In this document: piece after piece, positions 1 through 10,683 of the stretch
How positions within the stretch are numbered: position 1 is the first letter of the stretch
How the letters are laid out: the number at the start of each line of letters is the position of its first letter
Assembly: GCF_033807715.1 (NCBI RefSeq)
Contig: NC_084599.1
Location: 6,606,125-6,670,124, forward strand
Source: Cololabis saira
Lineage: Eukaryota; Chordata; Actinopteri; Beloniformes; Belonidae
Direction: 5' to 3'
Length of the DNA stretch: 64,000 nt
Program-made: the position numbers and the translations under genes
Notes under the pieces: generated by a model
The model's input: the letters and a program-made list of their open reading frames with translations, nothing else
Told to the model about the DNA's origin: nothing
The model's database searches: none

Positions 1-16
1 GATCGGTGCATCTCTA
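1..16. mobile_element. hAT transposon terminus (rest lies left of the window)
   Basis: The first 16 bases end in CGGTGCATCTCTA, which is also the outer end of the hAT fragment at 4090-4527. The next 8 bases (17-24, GCCGCTAC) are the target-site duplication: the reverse complement of the same 8-mer flanks the other hAT end at 4528-4535. An 8-bp duplication is characteristic of the hAT superfamily. The element body is outside the window. Confidence 0.75.
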
Positions 17-1031
17 GCCGCTACTCTCACCAGGCAGACAGGACTGCAGTCGGCTCCGGTAAAGCCAGAGGCGGAGGTTTGTGCATTTATATAAACAATA
101 CTTGGTGCACTAACTGATATCACCGAGAGTCACTGCTCAGCTGATGTGGAGTTTCTCATGGTAAAATGTCGACCTTATTACCTCACATCAGTTATCATCA
201 CTGCTGTTTATGTACCACCGGATGCTAATGCTAGACTTGCAATGAAAGAACTGCATGCAGCCATTAGCAAACAGCAGACAACACACCCGGAGGCTGCTTT
301 TATTGTTGCCGGTGACTTCAATCACTCCAACCTGAAGACAGTCCTCCCCAGATTTCACCAACATGTTTCCTGCCACACCAGAGGAGACAAGACTCTGGAC
401 CATGTTTATTCCAACATCTCAGGAGCATACAGAGCGACACCCCTCCCCCACATAGGACAGTCTGACCCCCTCTCCCTGTTTTTATCACCTACATACTCTC
501 CACCCATCCAACGTGTGAAACCCACAGTGAGGACAATAAAAGTGTGGCCTGTGGGGGCTGAGTCTGAGCTGCAAGACACACAGACTGGAGTATGTGTGAT
601 GCCCAGGCAACCACTCACCCCCACACTGACATCCAGAGCTACGCTTCCTCAGTAATGGACTACATCTGCACCACCATAGACAGTGTCATCACCACCCAGA
701 AACGGATCACCATGTAGCCCAACCAGAAGCCCTGGATGAACAAGGATGTTCGTCTACTGTTGAAGGCCCGCAACACCGCCTTCAGATCGGGAGACGCACA
801 AACCTACAGCACAGCCAGGGCTGAGCTGAAACGGGGCATCAAGAAGGCCAAGTACTGCTACATACTGAAGGTGGAGGAGCACTTCTCCAACTCCAACCCC
901 CAACGGATGTGGCAGGGAAATTCGGGTCATCAGTGACTTCAAGCCCACCAACCCAGAGTTCTACACTCGTTTTGAGAAGGATAAGCATGCACCAGCAATA
1001 AGGGCAGAGCTAAATGCCAGCCACCCGCCAC
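17..1031 (+). pseudogene. L2-like non-LTR retrotransposon fragment (endonuclease and linker), decayed
   Basis: Sense-strand remains of a jockey-superfamily LINE polyprotein. Bases 18-117 read RYSHQADRTAV then RGGGLCIYIN before a stop. From about 146 the endonuclease resumes in another frame with YVPPDANARL, the metal-site motif AGDFNHSN and TLDHVY. The last conserved motif reads GQSDPLSLF where the family normally has SDH, so the catalytic histidine is lost. Bases 736-936 encode the linker upstream of reverse transcriptase (LLLKARNTAFRSGD) and end in a stop. The 5' part of the same ORF is at 4536-4781 on the opposite strand, and its last codons (ELTGRY) join directly to this segment. A Harbinger-like element interrupts the fragment at 1032. 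It is non-functional; the L2 rather than Rex1 assignment is uncertain. Confidence 0.8.
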
Positions 1032-1034
1032 TAA

Positions 1035-1400
<366 letters not shown>

Positions 1401-1439
1401 TTATTAATAAATACTTTACATGGATTTTTTTTTGTTAAG

Positions 1440-1660
1440 CAATTCAATTCAATTCAATTCAATTTTATTTATATAGCGTCTAATACAACAGATGTTGTCT
1501 CTAGACGCTTTCCAGAGATCCAGAACATGAACATAAACATAAACATAAACCCCCGAGCAATTATTATATAAACAATGGCAGGTAAAAACTCCCTTAGTGG
1601 GAGAAAAGCCTTGAGCCAAACAGTGGCAAGGAAAAACTCCCCTTGATGCTCCCCTGGAAG
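1440..1660 (+). repeat. Dispersed retroposon 3'-tail repeat, copy 1
   Basis: Starts with an ATTCA pentamer run, then TTTTATTTATATAGCGTCTAATACAACAG, a CTAGACGCTTTCCAGAGA block and GGCAGGTAAAAACTCCC. The same sequence recurs at 36661-36830 in the same orientation and at 20521-20660 and 31130-31240 in reverse. It resembles the 3' ends of fish LINEs or their SINE partners; the exact family is not assigned. No coding sequence. Confidence 0.7.
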
Positions 1661-1699
1661 CATCATCCAGGGATTAAAGCAAAAAAAATATTTTTGACT

Positions 1700-1860
1700 G
1701 AAAATTTTTTTTCAGGCCAGTTCATATTCCCCCTTCATCTATGCACTGCACCTATTGTGAAGGAGGAAAGCAACCAAATTCTGCAGTGTCTGTACAGCCG
1801 CCCGGATGATCCTTCCAGTGTGTTGTGGATCTACGAGCCAATAAGATTCTGCTCCCCAAA
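1700..1860. mobile_element. Fragment of the TTAA-target MITE seen complete at 20875-21378
   Basis: The block with ATTCTGCAGTGTCTGTACAG, CCGCCCGGATGAT and GTGGATCTACGA is the reverse complement of the block at about 21220-21295. No terminal repeat is preserved, so this is an internal remnant. Confidence 0.6.
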
Positions 1861-1965
1861 GTTACGGAACTTGGGTCGCCACCCATCCCTTGAATTAAAA
1901 GTTGCGTTCCGTATTGAACCAATACGGACATATATTATGCTCTTATTTATTGATGTCATAATCTA

Positions 1966-2328
1966 CATGTGAAGGTCGGAAAAGTTGAATATATTGCAAA
2001 ACTTCATTCGTAGTAAATTCAACTAAAGGTGAAACAAATATCTTATTTCCCACTACATTCAAAGTGAGATATTTCAAGCCTTTATTTGTTATAATTTTGG
2101 TGATTATGGATCACAGTTTATGAAAACCCCAAATAAAAAATCTAAAAAAATTTGAATATTTTATGAAATCAATAAACAATTCAACCATCAAAATGATAAC
2201 AAATAAAGGCTTAGAATATCTTGCTTTGCATGTAATGAGACTATGTAATATATTAGTTTCACCTTTTAATTGAATTATGGAAATAAATTAACTTTTACAC
2301 CATATTCTAATGTTCTGACCTTCACCTG
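1966..2328. mobile_element. Mariner-like MITE with TA target duplication
   Basis: Imperfect terminal inverted repeats (left about CATGTGAAGGTCGGAAAAG, right reverse complement about CAGGTGAAGGTCAGAAC) flanked by TA at 1964-1965 and 2329-2330. The 363-bp AT-rich interior folds back on itself (AATAAAGGCTT and AAGCCTTTATT arms) and encodes nothing. The TA target indicates Tc1/mariner mobilisation. Related in style to the element at 63309. Confidence 0.75.
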
Positions 2329-2332
2329 TAGC

Positions 2333-3086
2333 CAGTACTCGAGTTGTAAAAAAAAAAAAAATCAGGGGGGATGGTGGATTTGATCATATGGGGACAGATA
2401 ATTTGTGCTGATTACAAATAATATAATATATTACAAATAATAGCAGTGACCAAAACAGCTGCAGAAATACTGCAGGAATGGCATAGCAGCAGTTAAATGC
2501 AGCCTTCTGTAAGCTTTAAATATCCACTGGGCTTACATCAAATACATCAAAACACAACCATAAAAAACACTTTTCCGAACTTATCAATATGACTCTGTCC
2601 TTCACAGGATAAGTAAAATGGATCACTGCAAAAACTCAAAATCTTAAGGATATTTGTCCTATTTCTAGTTAAAATGTCTCATTTTAGTAAAAAAAAAATC
2701 TCATTACACTTAAAACAAGACTCATCACTGGAAAAAACAACAATTTTCACCTGTTTCAAGTAGATTTTCACTTGAAATAAGTAGAAAAAACAAGATTTTT
2801 TTGCTTGTAATGAGAAGATAAATCTTGTCCCACTGACAGATTTTCCTTCTTATTTCAAGTGAAAATTTACTTGAAAACAGGTGAAAATTGTCAAATAAGT
2901 TATTTTTCTGGTGTTATTTTTCTGGTGATGACTCTAAATGTTGAAATAGCAGTAAAACCACATTCATTGAGGAAATGACATAAGGGATGGAAAGGAGGGA
3001 TGGTGTTTTACAGGGGGGATGATTTGGACCATTTTTATTTCAGGAGGGGATGCCATCCCCCCTCATCCCCCTCAACTCCAGTACTG
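2333..3086. mobile_element. Non-autonomous DNA transposon with a fold-back core
   Basis: Ends share CAGTACT(C/G)GAGTTG as inverted repeats. Near 2620-2960 lies a fold-back block in which ACAATTTTCACCTGTTT and TTTTCACTTGAAATAAG recur inverted, so the core could form a long hairpin. The GGGGGGATG and CATCCCCCC blocks near the ends are also inverted. No ORF and no clear target duplication; hAT is likely from length and ends. Confidence 0.6.
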
Positions 3087-3339
3087 ACTAAGCAATATTC
3101 TACATCTGGGCTGATGTGGACGTACAGTAGCATAGGAGGATAGGCTATTTCAGTTACTGGTATGGTTGGTTGTCTGTACAGTCGTGCAAGTTCAATGCTA
3201 TTAAAGCACTTTAAATCAAAGCATTTCGTTTTTTTATATAAAATAAATACATTTCTATGCAGTTTAGAAGTTTTGGGGATGTCCCTTTTTTGGCGCCTGC
3301 GCTGCTGAAATCAGGCGTTCCTTATTTCTATTTCTGAAA

Positions 3340-3640
3340 GGTGGTAAACCTAGAGGCGACCCGCCGGGGGCCGCGTGAACGGGTCCCCGACGGGCGCCGC
3401 AGCTGGGGAGATCCGCGAGAAGGGCCCGGCGCGTCCAGAGTCGCCGCCGCCGACCGCCGTATCCGATCCCCCCACCGGTCCGCCTTCCGCGCGGCCCCGA
3501 CACGCCCCCCAGAAAGACCCCCGCCCGACGACGCGCCGCGAGGCGGGCCGAATGCCGCACCTCCGGCGGCGGGGAGAGGAGGGCGACGGGGTGACTGCTC
3601 CCCCAGACTACCCCCTTGATCCAACACGCCCCCCTCTGTT
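3340..3640. other. CpG-dense GC-rich tract of unknown origin
   Basis: About 300 bp much richer in G+C and CpG than the AT-rich flanks, with open frames on both strands that show only low-complexity RP/GGR sequence. The look is rDNA-like, but I could not place it within 18S or 28S. Candidate explanations are an rDNA fragment, a CpG island or the GC-rich core of an unrecognised element. Confidence 0.35.
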
Positions 3641-3708
3641 CCTGATTGGCTAATACCAAGGCTCTGGCTCGCTTCATTGGTTTACAATAGCGCCAGTTTA
3701 ATGCCTAA

Positions 3709-3796
3709 AGGCTGATTCATGGTTCAGCGTTACTCCAACGCAGAGCCTACGGCTTAGCTCTGCGTCGATTTAACGCAGAACCATAATTCAGGTTTA
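3709..3796. mobile_element. Short fold-back MITE (GCTGATTTATGGTTCCGCG family)
   Basis: Near-palindrome running from AGGCTGATTCATGGTT to AACGCAGAACCATAATTC with internal CGCAGAGCCTACGG. It belongs to a family with about nine recognisable copies here (also 5022, 7391, 10500, 38681, 38933, 41699, 49738, 61949). Copies are 90-150 bp, CpG-rich and non-coding. Confidence 0.75.
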
Positions 3797-4089
3797 ACAT
3801 GATAACGCACGTGCACATTTTTTTTGTTCTTTTTTTTTTTTCTCTAATTTTCAAATTGACGGAAATCCGTCTAGAGACGGAGAACTTTAATCCCTGGCAT
3901 CATCTCTTCAGCAGATAATATTACCTACCATAACCATTGCTTACCTTATATTTTTTTTTTAAGATTTTCCCATTTTTTCTGGTTAGATGCTAACTGCATT
4001 TCGTTACCGATGTCTTCTACAACAGAAAGCGGTTGATGAGCAAAGCATATGAATCTATTACTTTACGATGTAGTTCTTTATTTTTCTTA

Positions 4090-4527
4090 CTGTCGTTTAT
4101 AGGTCTCTATTACGTTCAGCGGAGTTGGCGGCGTTGCTCCTTTTCTTTCTCTGCCTTAACAGCAGCCAACTTTGGAAACTCAATATAGTCCTTTTGTGTG
4201 GAAAAACTTTCAAATGTCTAATCAGCTTCGTTGTGTTGAAATTCTTTTGTAACATTCCTCCTCGGAGTATCTCCTTTGCACACAGCTTGCAAACTGCAAA
4301 TGTGTTGTCCTTTTCAGACATTGTAAAGCTCCCGTACCGGCGAGGCCGACGCCCCCTCAGGACAGCTTGGTCTGAGGTGTGGGAACGCCCGCGCGGGGGC
4401 ATTTGTTGTTGTAAACGTCATCAGATCGGCCCGCTATGAACTATTATTTTTCGATATCCGATCAAAACCAATAGGGGCATTATCAGGCCGATATCGATCA
4501 GTTGCCGATCAAATCGGTGCATCTCTA
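4090..4527 (-). pseudogene. hAT transposon 5' end with BED-type zinc-finger exon, truncated
   Basis: Read on the minus strand, the element starts at its terminus (4527, TAGAGATGCACCGATTTGAT), then enters an open frame ending at 4097. From the ATG at 4321 it encodes MSEKDNTFAVCKLCAKEI followed by NTTKLIRHLKVFPH, a CxxC...HxxxxxH pattern typical of the BED DNA-binding finger at the N-terminus of ZBED/hAT transposases. The catalytic domain is absent. The 8-bp target duplication (GTAGCGGC, 4528-4535) is the reverse complement of the one at 17-24. Transposition-incompetent remnant. Confidence 0.7.
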
Positions 4528-4535
4528 GTAGCGGC

Positions 4536-4781
4536 CTGTTAGCTCGATGGTACTGTCCGGGCAAGAGCTGTTTAGCCAGGTCTCTGGGAAGATCATGACG
4601 TTTGAGTCCATAATGTTGTTGTTGTTGGTGATCCAATGTCGTAATTGGTCCATTTTGTTGACCAGAGATCGGACATTGTCGAGTAAAAGGCTGGGTAAAG
4701 GGAGCCGGTGCGTTGTGAGATTCAGCCGAGCTCGTAGCCCTCCGCACTTACCCCGCCTTCTTTTACGATCTCGACGCCATC
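4536..4781 (-). pseudogene. L2-like LINE, start of endonuclease domain (antisense)
   Basis: On the minus strand this encodes RDRKRRRGKCGGLRARL, then DNVRSLVNKMDQLRHW and FPETWLNSSCPDSTIELTGRY. This is the amino end of a LINE endonuclease with its first conserved Asn and the Glu of ETWLN. It ends at the hAT target duplication and is continued by the sense-strand fragment starting at 17. Its upstream side is cut by the hAT element at 4782-6688; the antisense 5' leader resumes after 6696. Confidence 0.75.
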
Positions 4782-6688
4782 CAGGCCCGGAGTGGCTAAT
4801 CGGGAGGACCGGGACAATTCCCGGTGGGCCGGTCTGATGTTTGGGCCGCGAGGGCCGGTGTTCAGTTTTTTTTTTGGGGGGGGGGGGCCGGTGTTCAGTC
4901 ATTGCACTGGGTTGATCAGGTATGCTACCGCATGGATGTATAAGTGCTACCGCTGTCCCTTGGCCGCCTCCGCCTCCACTGGAAGCTCTTTTTTTTTTTT
5001 TTTGCAGACGCACCGTGACGTAAAGGCTGTTACACCAACGCAGAGCCTACGGCATAGGGTACGCAGCGACGCGCACCCTACGGCGTAGGCTCTGCGTTGG
5101 TGTAACGCAGAACCATAATTCAGGCTTAACACGTCCGTGCACTCGGACAGTGGTAATGGAGAGATGGAGAGTTAGAAAGAGCAAGCGTGGCGCGGAGAAG
5201 AAAAGATTAAAAAAGAGAAAAGCTCTAGAATCAGATGCAGCAAAGTGTGCCAAAATTGGCAACTTTTTCACAAAAGCGAGCTCTCGGACAAATGAGGACA
5301 ATGAAACGGGTAAGGCAAGATTTTAAACTTTGCCTGCAAACCACCATTGAAGTTAATTATCAAGTCAATGAATTGTGTGGTGTTGTGACAAATAACATAA
5401 CATTATATAATTTAATTAATAGTATGATGCGACGCCACATAACTAGGAAACTTTGTCTTGTAGCCCCTCAGAGTCAGCTGCAAGATCCAGCACCAAGCAG
5501 CAGCTATGAGCCCACACCTCCAGAGTGGGCAGGTAGGATTGCTCATTGAGTGAATATTACTAGAATTCATATAATGAAGAGTATGGTGTAGACCTGCTCT
5601 ATATGCAAATAAAAGAGCCCTGAGATGCTAGATGATTCAGCACTACATTAATGAAACTGACCTGAATTGATCAGAAGGCTTTGTAAAAAGGGGAGATTTG
5701 TGCTGAGAATTAAGACCATTTTTAAAATGTGATTTAGTGTCAGAAGCAGAGCCAGGAGCCAGTAGTGATGAGGGGAATGCTCCTGTCTGTATGGAAGGAA
5801 CAGGTGAGCTGTTGTAACAGAGTGTGTGAAGAAGCACGCATTAGTTTATAACCACTTTCTATGCCCAAACAATAGTAGTGACACGTTATATTTTTTATCA
5901 TTAAAAGTAAGATAGTAAATACACAAAGCCCACAATTGAAAGGGAATAGGATGAAAGTAATATGAAATAAGCCTGCATATTTTGCTGTTGAAAATATCTT
6001 AATTGGTTAAGTCAAAAACTTTGACCCAGAAGAAACTTGAGGCATTCATGCTCATGTGCACTGAGAAAGAAATTCTCATGTCTTTGGACAATGATACTGT
6101 AATAAACAAAGTGGCAGAGACCAGTGCACTGCTCAGGCGTTTATTGATGGTTTAGAGTTGGCCATGTTTCTTTGAAACTACTGTTATGCTGAGGAAAAAA
6201 AGATAATGGCATCATTAGAAAGTTATGTTATATTGTGATTGTGAATAACAAACTTGCAGAGAACAGTGCAATAATTATTTTATTATTTATTCATAGGGAT
6301 TAGATATCTGTGAACACTAATTTTCTTGCCATTAGATATTGCAGAAAAGGACATTCTGATGTTGTAAAGAATAGTGTTGGAGATTTGCCCTTTAACTCAT
6401 GTTCTCATTTGTGAAATCTAAGTTGTGATGGATCTGTTTCCATGCAGAGGAAAAAGAGATTACAGTGTTGTGTTGAAATAAATCTACATTGTGAAGCAAC
6501 TCTTACTTGCGCTGAATTATTTTAGAAAAATACACAGAATTACAAGGCTTTACAGAACAGTGCGCTATTGTATACTTAACATGTAAGGTTATAATTACAT
6601 GATTTTAATAATAATAGGTCGTGATCTAAAGTGGGCCGGTCTTATGCATGAAATTCCAGGGCTGAAAATGAGTCCCACTCCGGCCCTG
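4782..6688 (+). mobile_element. Internally deleted hAT transposon (ZMYM1-like), 8-bp duplication ACGCCATC
   Basis: Ends are CAGG(C/G)CCGGAGTGG inverted repeats, flanked by ACGCCATC at 4774-4781 and 6689-6696. Spliced coding remnants survive. An exon from ATG 5156 to about 5309 encodes a basic start (RKSKRGAEKKRLKKRKALE) and CAKIGNFFTKASS, typical of ZMYM-type hAT proteins. Exon-like pieces at about 5465-5530 and 5738-5802 follow, each bounded by AG and GT. A C-terminal piece at 6009-6155 (QKKLEAFMLMCTEKEILMS, ending in a stop) resembles the hAT dimerisation tail. The DDE catalytic region is deleted, so it is non-autonomous. It carries a nested fold-back MITE at 5022-5129. Confidence 0.8.
5022..5129. 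mobile_element. Fold-back MITE nested in the hAT element at 4782-6688
   Basis: Arms TACACCAACGCAGAGCC and GGCTCTGCGTTGGTGTAA are inverted about a CpG-rich centre (GGGTACGCAGCGACGCG). Same family as at 3709. It lies upstream of the hAT ATG at 5156. Confidence 0.8.
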
Positions 6689-6696
6689 ACGCCATC

Positions 6697-7188
6697 TATT
6701 ATGTTTGAGTTGGTGGACCGTCTGAGACTGTCTGAACTGAGTTAAATCGCAGATTTTACCTAGAATGTTCCTTCAGTTACAAGAATCCGCAATCTTTCTC
6801 CAAAGAAAAGAAAATCCTCATCCTGGAGCTTTTTTCGGAGTAAAAAGTTTTGTATTTTGCATCGAGCACAAAACCTTTAGGCTTCAGCAAAAGCTCTGGT
6901 TACACTTAGTCTTACAGTTACCGAGCACAGGAGGATGCACTAGTTTCAGATTTTGTCATTTGCCAATAAGTGGTATGCAGTCCCTGAACTGTAACTGTAG
7001 AATATCTGATTAAATGCGTTTACTGCAGGGCTTAATTTGTGCCGGATCCTGCCGGAACAAGATCCGGTACCTATTTGATTGGATCCGGCACCTCCTCTGT
7101 CAATCAACCCGAATTGAACATTTTTTAATTTCACCGTGCCGCGCTGTGACGACATCTTGGCACGTCCAATAGGAGAGAAGGGAGAAGA
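6697..7188. other. LINE leader remnant and unassigned DNA
   Basis: Sequence just right of the ACGCCATC duplication should be the antisense continuation of the interrupted LINE (its 5' leader), but no protein motif is left. From about 7022 a GATCCGGCACC-rich block with short inverted repeats (GTGCCGGATCC) suggests another MITE end. Nothing else is recognisable. Confidence 0.35.
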
Positions 7189-7196
7189 GAGAGAAG

Positions 7197-8053
7197 TAGG
7201 GGTGTAACGGTACATGTATTTGTATTGAACCGTTCGGTATAGCGTGTTCGGTTCGGAACGGAGGCGTACCGAACGAGTTTCCACACGGACATATTAAGTA
7301 GAGGACCGCACGTTGTGGAGCAGAGCGCTGCTGCAGCTGCACATTGCAGCCCGCTGTGTCAGTGATCAGGCCAGACAGACTGCAGCTTCGCCTGAATTAT
7401 GGTTCCGTGTTAAATCGACGGCGTAGGTCGCGGTGCGGTGTGCGTCGCCGCGTACCCTACGCCGTCGGTTCTGCGTTGGTGTGACACGGAACCATAAATC
7501 AGCCACCGGGAGCAAGGGCTCGCTGGGTTGATGTTGATCCGCGGACCAAACTTGTTAAAGAGCATCAAACTCACTCTTATCTACGCGGAAATAACGCTAA
7601 AATATAAAGAAGGCGTCCCAAAGTGTGATCTATGGTGAAATAGGAAAATTAAGATGTGTACGCTATATGTGTAGGCTGTTCCCACTGTTCCCTTCAGTTC
7701 TGCAGCGCAGCTTTAGCCCCGCCCACACCCCCGCCCCGCTGCAGGCACTGACGCTTTCAGTGTGAATGCAGGGTAATGCCGCTAGTATTGGCAATAAAAG
7801 TACATTATTTATAAATGTTATTTAATCTGAGCAACAACTTTAAACTGTTCAGTGTTGCAACTGTTCAATTTTGCACATCAGGGAGATATTTTTTTTTAAG
7901 TCTGAGCCAATGTTATTTTTGTGTGTGTAATAAACAACTAGCACGTTTATATTTTGCATTTTGTTTTCTTACTGTACCGAAAATGAACCGAACCGTGACC
8001 TCCAAACCGAGGTACGTGCCGAACCGAGATTTTTGTGTACCGTTACACCCCTA
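7197..8053. mobile_element. hAT MITE, ends TAGGGGTGTAACGGTACA, 8-bp duplication
   Basis: Perfect 18-bp terminal inverted repeats (TAGGGGTGTAACGGTACA and its complement ending at 8053), flanked by GAGAGAAG at 7189-7196 and 8054-8061. Both the ends and the 8-bp duplication are hAT-type. The interior repeats CGGTTCGG-type inverted motifs and has no transposase. It contains a nested fold-back MITE at 7391-7503. It landed in a GAGAAGGGAGAA purine-rich tandem tract that continues to about 8160. Confidence 0.9.
7391..7503. mobile_element. Fold-back MITE nested in the hAT MITE
   Basis: Runs from GAATTATGGTTCCGTGTTAA to GACACGGAACCATAAATCAG with an inverted CpG-rich middle. Same family as 3709 and 61949. 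Confidence 0.8.
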
Positions 8054-8785
8054 GAGAGAAGGGAGAAGAGAGAAAGTTGTGTCCAATAGAAGAGAAGGGA
8101 GAAGAGAGAGAAGGGAGAAGGGAGAAAGTTGTGTCCAATAGAAGAGAAGGGGGCGGAGCCTCTGCGCCAACTCTTCTCCTTGCGCTGCGGAGCAACGACA
8201 CATGAATGGAGTTGTGTCGGTTGCTGTGTGGATTATGTTCTCACTCCAAATAAAAAAACGGGCTGAAGCCCCCCCAAATTTGATCTCAGCCCCCTCAAAA
8301 TTAAGAGGACATTTTTCCCTTTCCAACGATACCAATATTGTGTTTGTACAATTTAAAACTGCGTTATTTTGGGGCTGATGCCGCCGCGCTTCTCTGCCTG
8401 CAGTCACTGCACTGTGTCCAGCAATGTCCCGCCCGCAGCTCTGTCTGAGAGCCACAGCAGGGAAACAGCATGCTCTGAGCTCAAACAAACAGAGGAGCGG
8501 AGAATACGTTTTGCCGGGTAGAGAAGCTCCGGAGAGCAGATATGTTTCCAAGGTAAGTTAAGGCAGCAGACTCTCCCGAAATTGTAATAAACAACCCAGT
8601 CCTCTACAACTCACAACTACTAGTAACGTTACTGTGAGCCCAATAACGTTATTTAACTTCACTCTTCCCAGTGATCAGCCCCAAAATATTCTGATCAGAT
8701 TACCCCTACTAAATTGTTATTCTAGCTTTTCAAAGTGCACCAGATTGAAAAAACAAAACAATTTCCCGGGGGGAAAAAAAAAAAA

Positions 8786-9417
8786 AGGTAAAAACTGACT
8801 CTTTGCACAAAAGCTCATATTATTTTTGCACGTTTTCATATCCATTGTACATTCTGCAAATTGGTCAATACATTCCTGCAATATTTTTGTTTACCTGCTG
8901 GAGGCCTTCTATCGCTCCACCATAGAAAGCCTGCTGACCCATGCCGTGACAGTGTGGCACTCCAGCTGCACGGAAGCAGACAGGAAGAGGCTGCAGAGGG
9001 TGGCAAACACAGCACGGAAGATCATGGGCTGCCCTCTGCCCTCCCTGTCTGACATCTACAGCTCCCGCTGCCTCAACAGGGCAAGGAACATTTTAAAGGA
9101 CAACACCCACCCCGGTTTCCACTTTTTCGACCTGTTGCCCTCTGGGAGGCGCTTCAGCTCTTTACGAACCTGTACAAAAAGATTCAGGGACAGCTTCTTC
9201 CCCAAGGCTGTGAACTTTCTCAACCAATAAGCTACCTCATATTTTTCTGTGCAATATTTTCTACCTTCTATCCACAATGTCCCAATATTCTACTATCTAT
9301 GTGCAATACTCACATCCTTTCAAGGGCAATATTATTCTTCCATTCATTTAAGTGCAATACCCCCCCACCCATTCATGTACATTTTTATCCTCCCATTCAC
9401 TCTTTTTTATAGTGTAC

Positions 9418-9466
<49 letters not shown>

Positions 9467-10010
9467 GTGTCCTTGTTTACATTGTATTTGCATGTGTGCA
9501 CTTTGAAGGAGCTGCTGCCTAATTTCACTGTACCTGTACAATGATAATAAAGGCTTTCTATTCTATTCTTTTTAAATGCCCTTTTTTATACAGATTTTAG
9601 TTAATTTTTTCTCGCTGTCTATACTTTCAACTTCTTGTTTTTATTTGCTTCTAGTGTTAATATTATTATTAAATGCATGCCTTGTCACCAGTTTTTAATT
9701 GCTCAATAGAACCTTGTGTTACTGCTGAGGCTGACAATGAACTTCTTGAACACGTTTGTAAACTGCATCCAGAATAACTAACCTTTTCATTGTCTCTTCA
9801 TTGTCAAAGCTGAAAAAAACATCCAAACTAGATCTTAGTGTACCCATTACATTTGATTTGACCTATTAACTGGATTATTCTCCCTTTCAGGCGCTGGGCT
9901 CCGCCGGCAGGCTGCAGGAGAGCGGTCAGACAGCGACACCAAGTGGCAGGCAAGTGACATTACATAAAAAAAAAACATTTTTTTTCAGTTAAAGATAAAA
10001 GATAATCAAA
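8786..10010. repeat. Left arm of a long inverted repeat (partner 13413-13992)
   Basis: Reading inward from GGTAAAAACTGACTCTTTGC, the sequence matches the reverse complement of 13413-13992: the ATATCCATTGTACATTCTGC block, AAATGCCCTTTTTTATACAG, the CAATAGAACCTTGTGTTACTG block and the CTGGGCTCCGCCGGCAGG block. Similarity ends near a poly-purine run outside and near GATAATCAAAAAGCATT inside. The arm is about 0.6 kb once the 8891-9565 LINE insertion is removed. Confidence 0.8.
8891..9565 (+). mobile_element. 5'-truncated L2-like LINE, 3' end, inserted in the inverted-repeat arm
   Basis: Codons to 9230 read FYRSTIESLLTHAVTVWH, KRLQRVANTARKIMGC and FFDLLPSGRRFSSLRT, the conserved C-terminal end of fish L2-like LINE polyproteins, then a stop. 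A short 3' UTR with a (TA)n tract (9420-9461) ends in ACTGTACCTGTACAATGATAATAAAGGC and a TATTC run, the usual tail. The right inverted-repeat arm lacks it, giving a natural empty site. It is dead on arrival, as endonuclease and reverse transcriptase are missing. Confidence 0.85.
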
Positions 10011-10611
10011 AAGCATTTAGGTGTTAATTCACTGCATAAGCACTTCTGGTTAGATGCTAACTGCATTTCGTTGCCCTGTATTTTTGACATGTGCAATGAC
10101 AATAAAATTGAATCTAATCTAATGTATAAGTCTATATTTGAGTTGGTGGACGTTTCAAAAGGGAAAATGAGGAACGCTTCACGAATTTGCGTGTCATCCT
10201 CCTCGCGCCCCCTGGACACCCTTCTTCTCTGTTCCATTTGTTCCATTTGTTCCATTTGTTCCAATTCTTGTTCCAATTTCCACCAGCCAATCACAATCAG
10301 AGCCCGAGTTTGTTCCAATTTGTCGACCAATCAGAGCCCGAATTTCTGGGTTCACTTTTTGTAGGGGTTTCCCCGTCTCGACATTCTCGTCTCGCATTTG
10401 GTAAGTAAGGACATGTACAATGTTTTCCAATAAATAGTTAAACCAGGTGGAACATGACCTCAGTAACCGTGGTGTTTTTCCAACGTTATATTGTAAAATG
10501 ATCCGAGTTTGGGCCGGTTAAATCGACGCAGAGCCTACGGCGTAGCCTAAAGGCTGATTTATGGTCCTGCGTTAAATCGACGCAGACCCTCTCGTCTCTC
10601 TCATACCTGCG

Positions 10612-10683
<72 letters not shown>

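Noticed and set aside
2333..3086. 8-bp duplication for the CAGTACT element
   Set aside because: Flanks CCTGTAGC and ACTAAGCA do not match convincingly, so no target duplication is claimed.
3264..3677. Overlapping Arg/Pro/Gly-rich ORFs in the GC-rich tract
   Set aside because: Open on both strands because of base composition; no start context, motif or exon signals.
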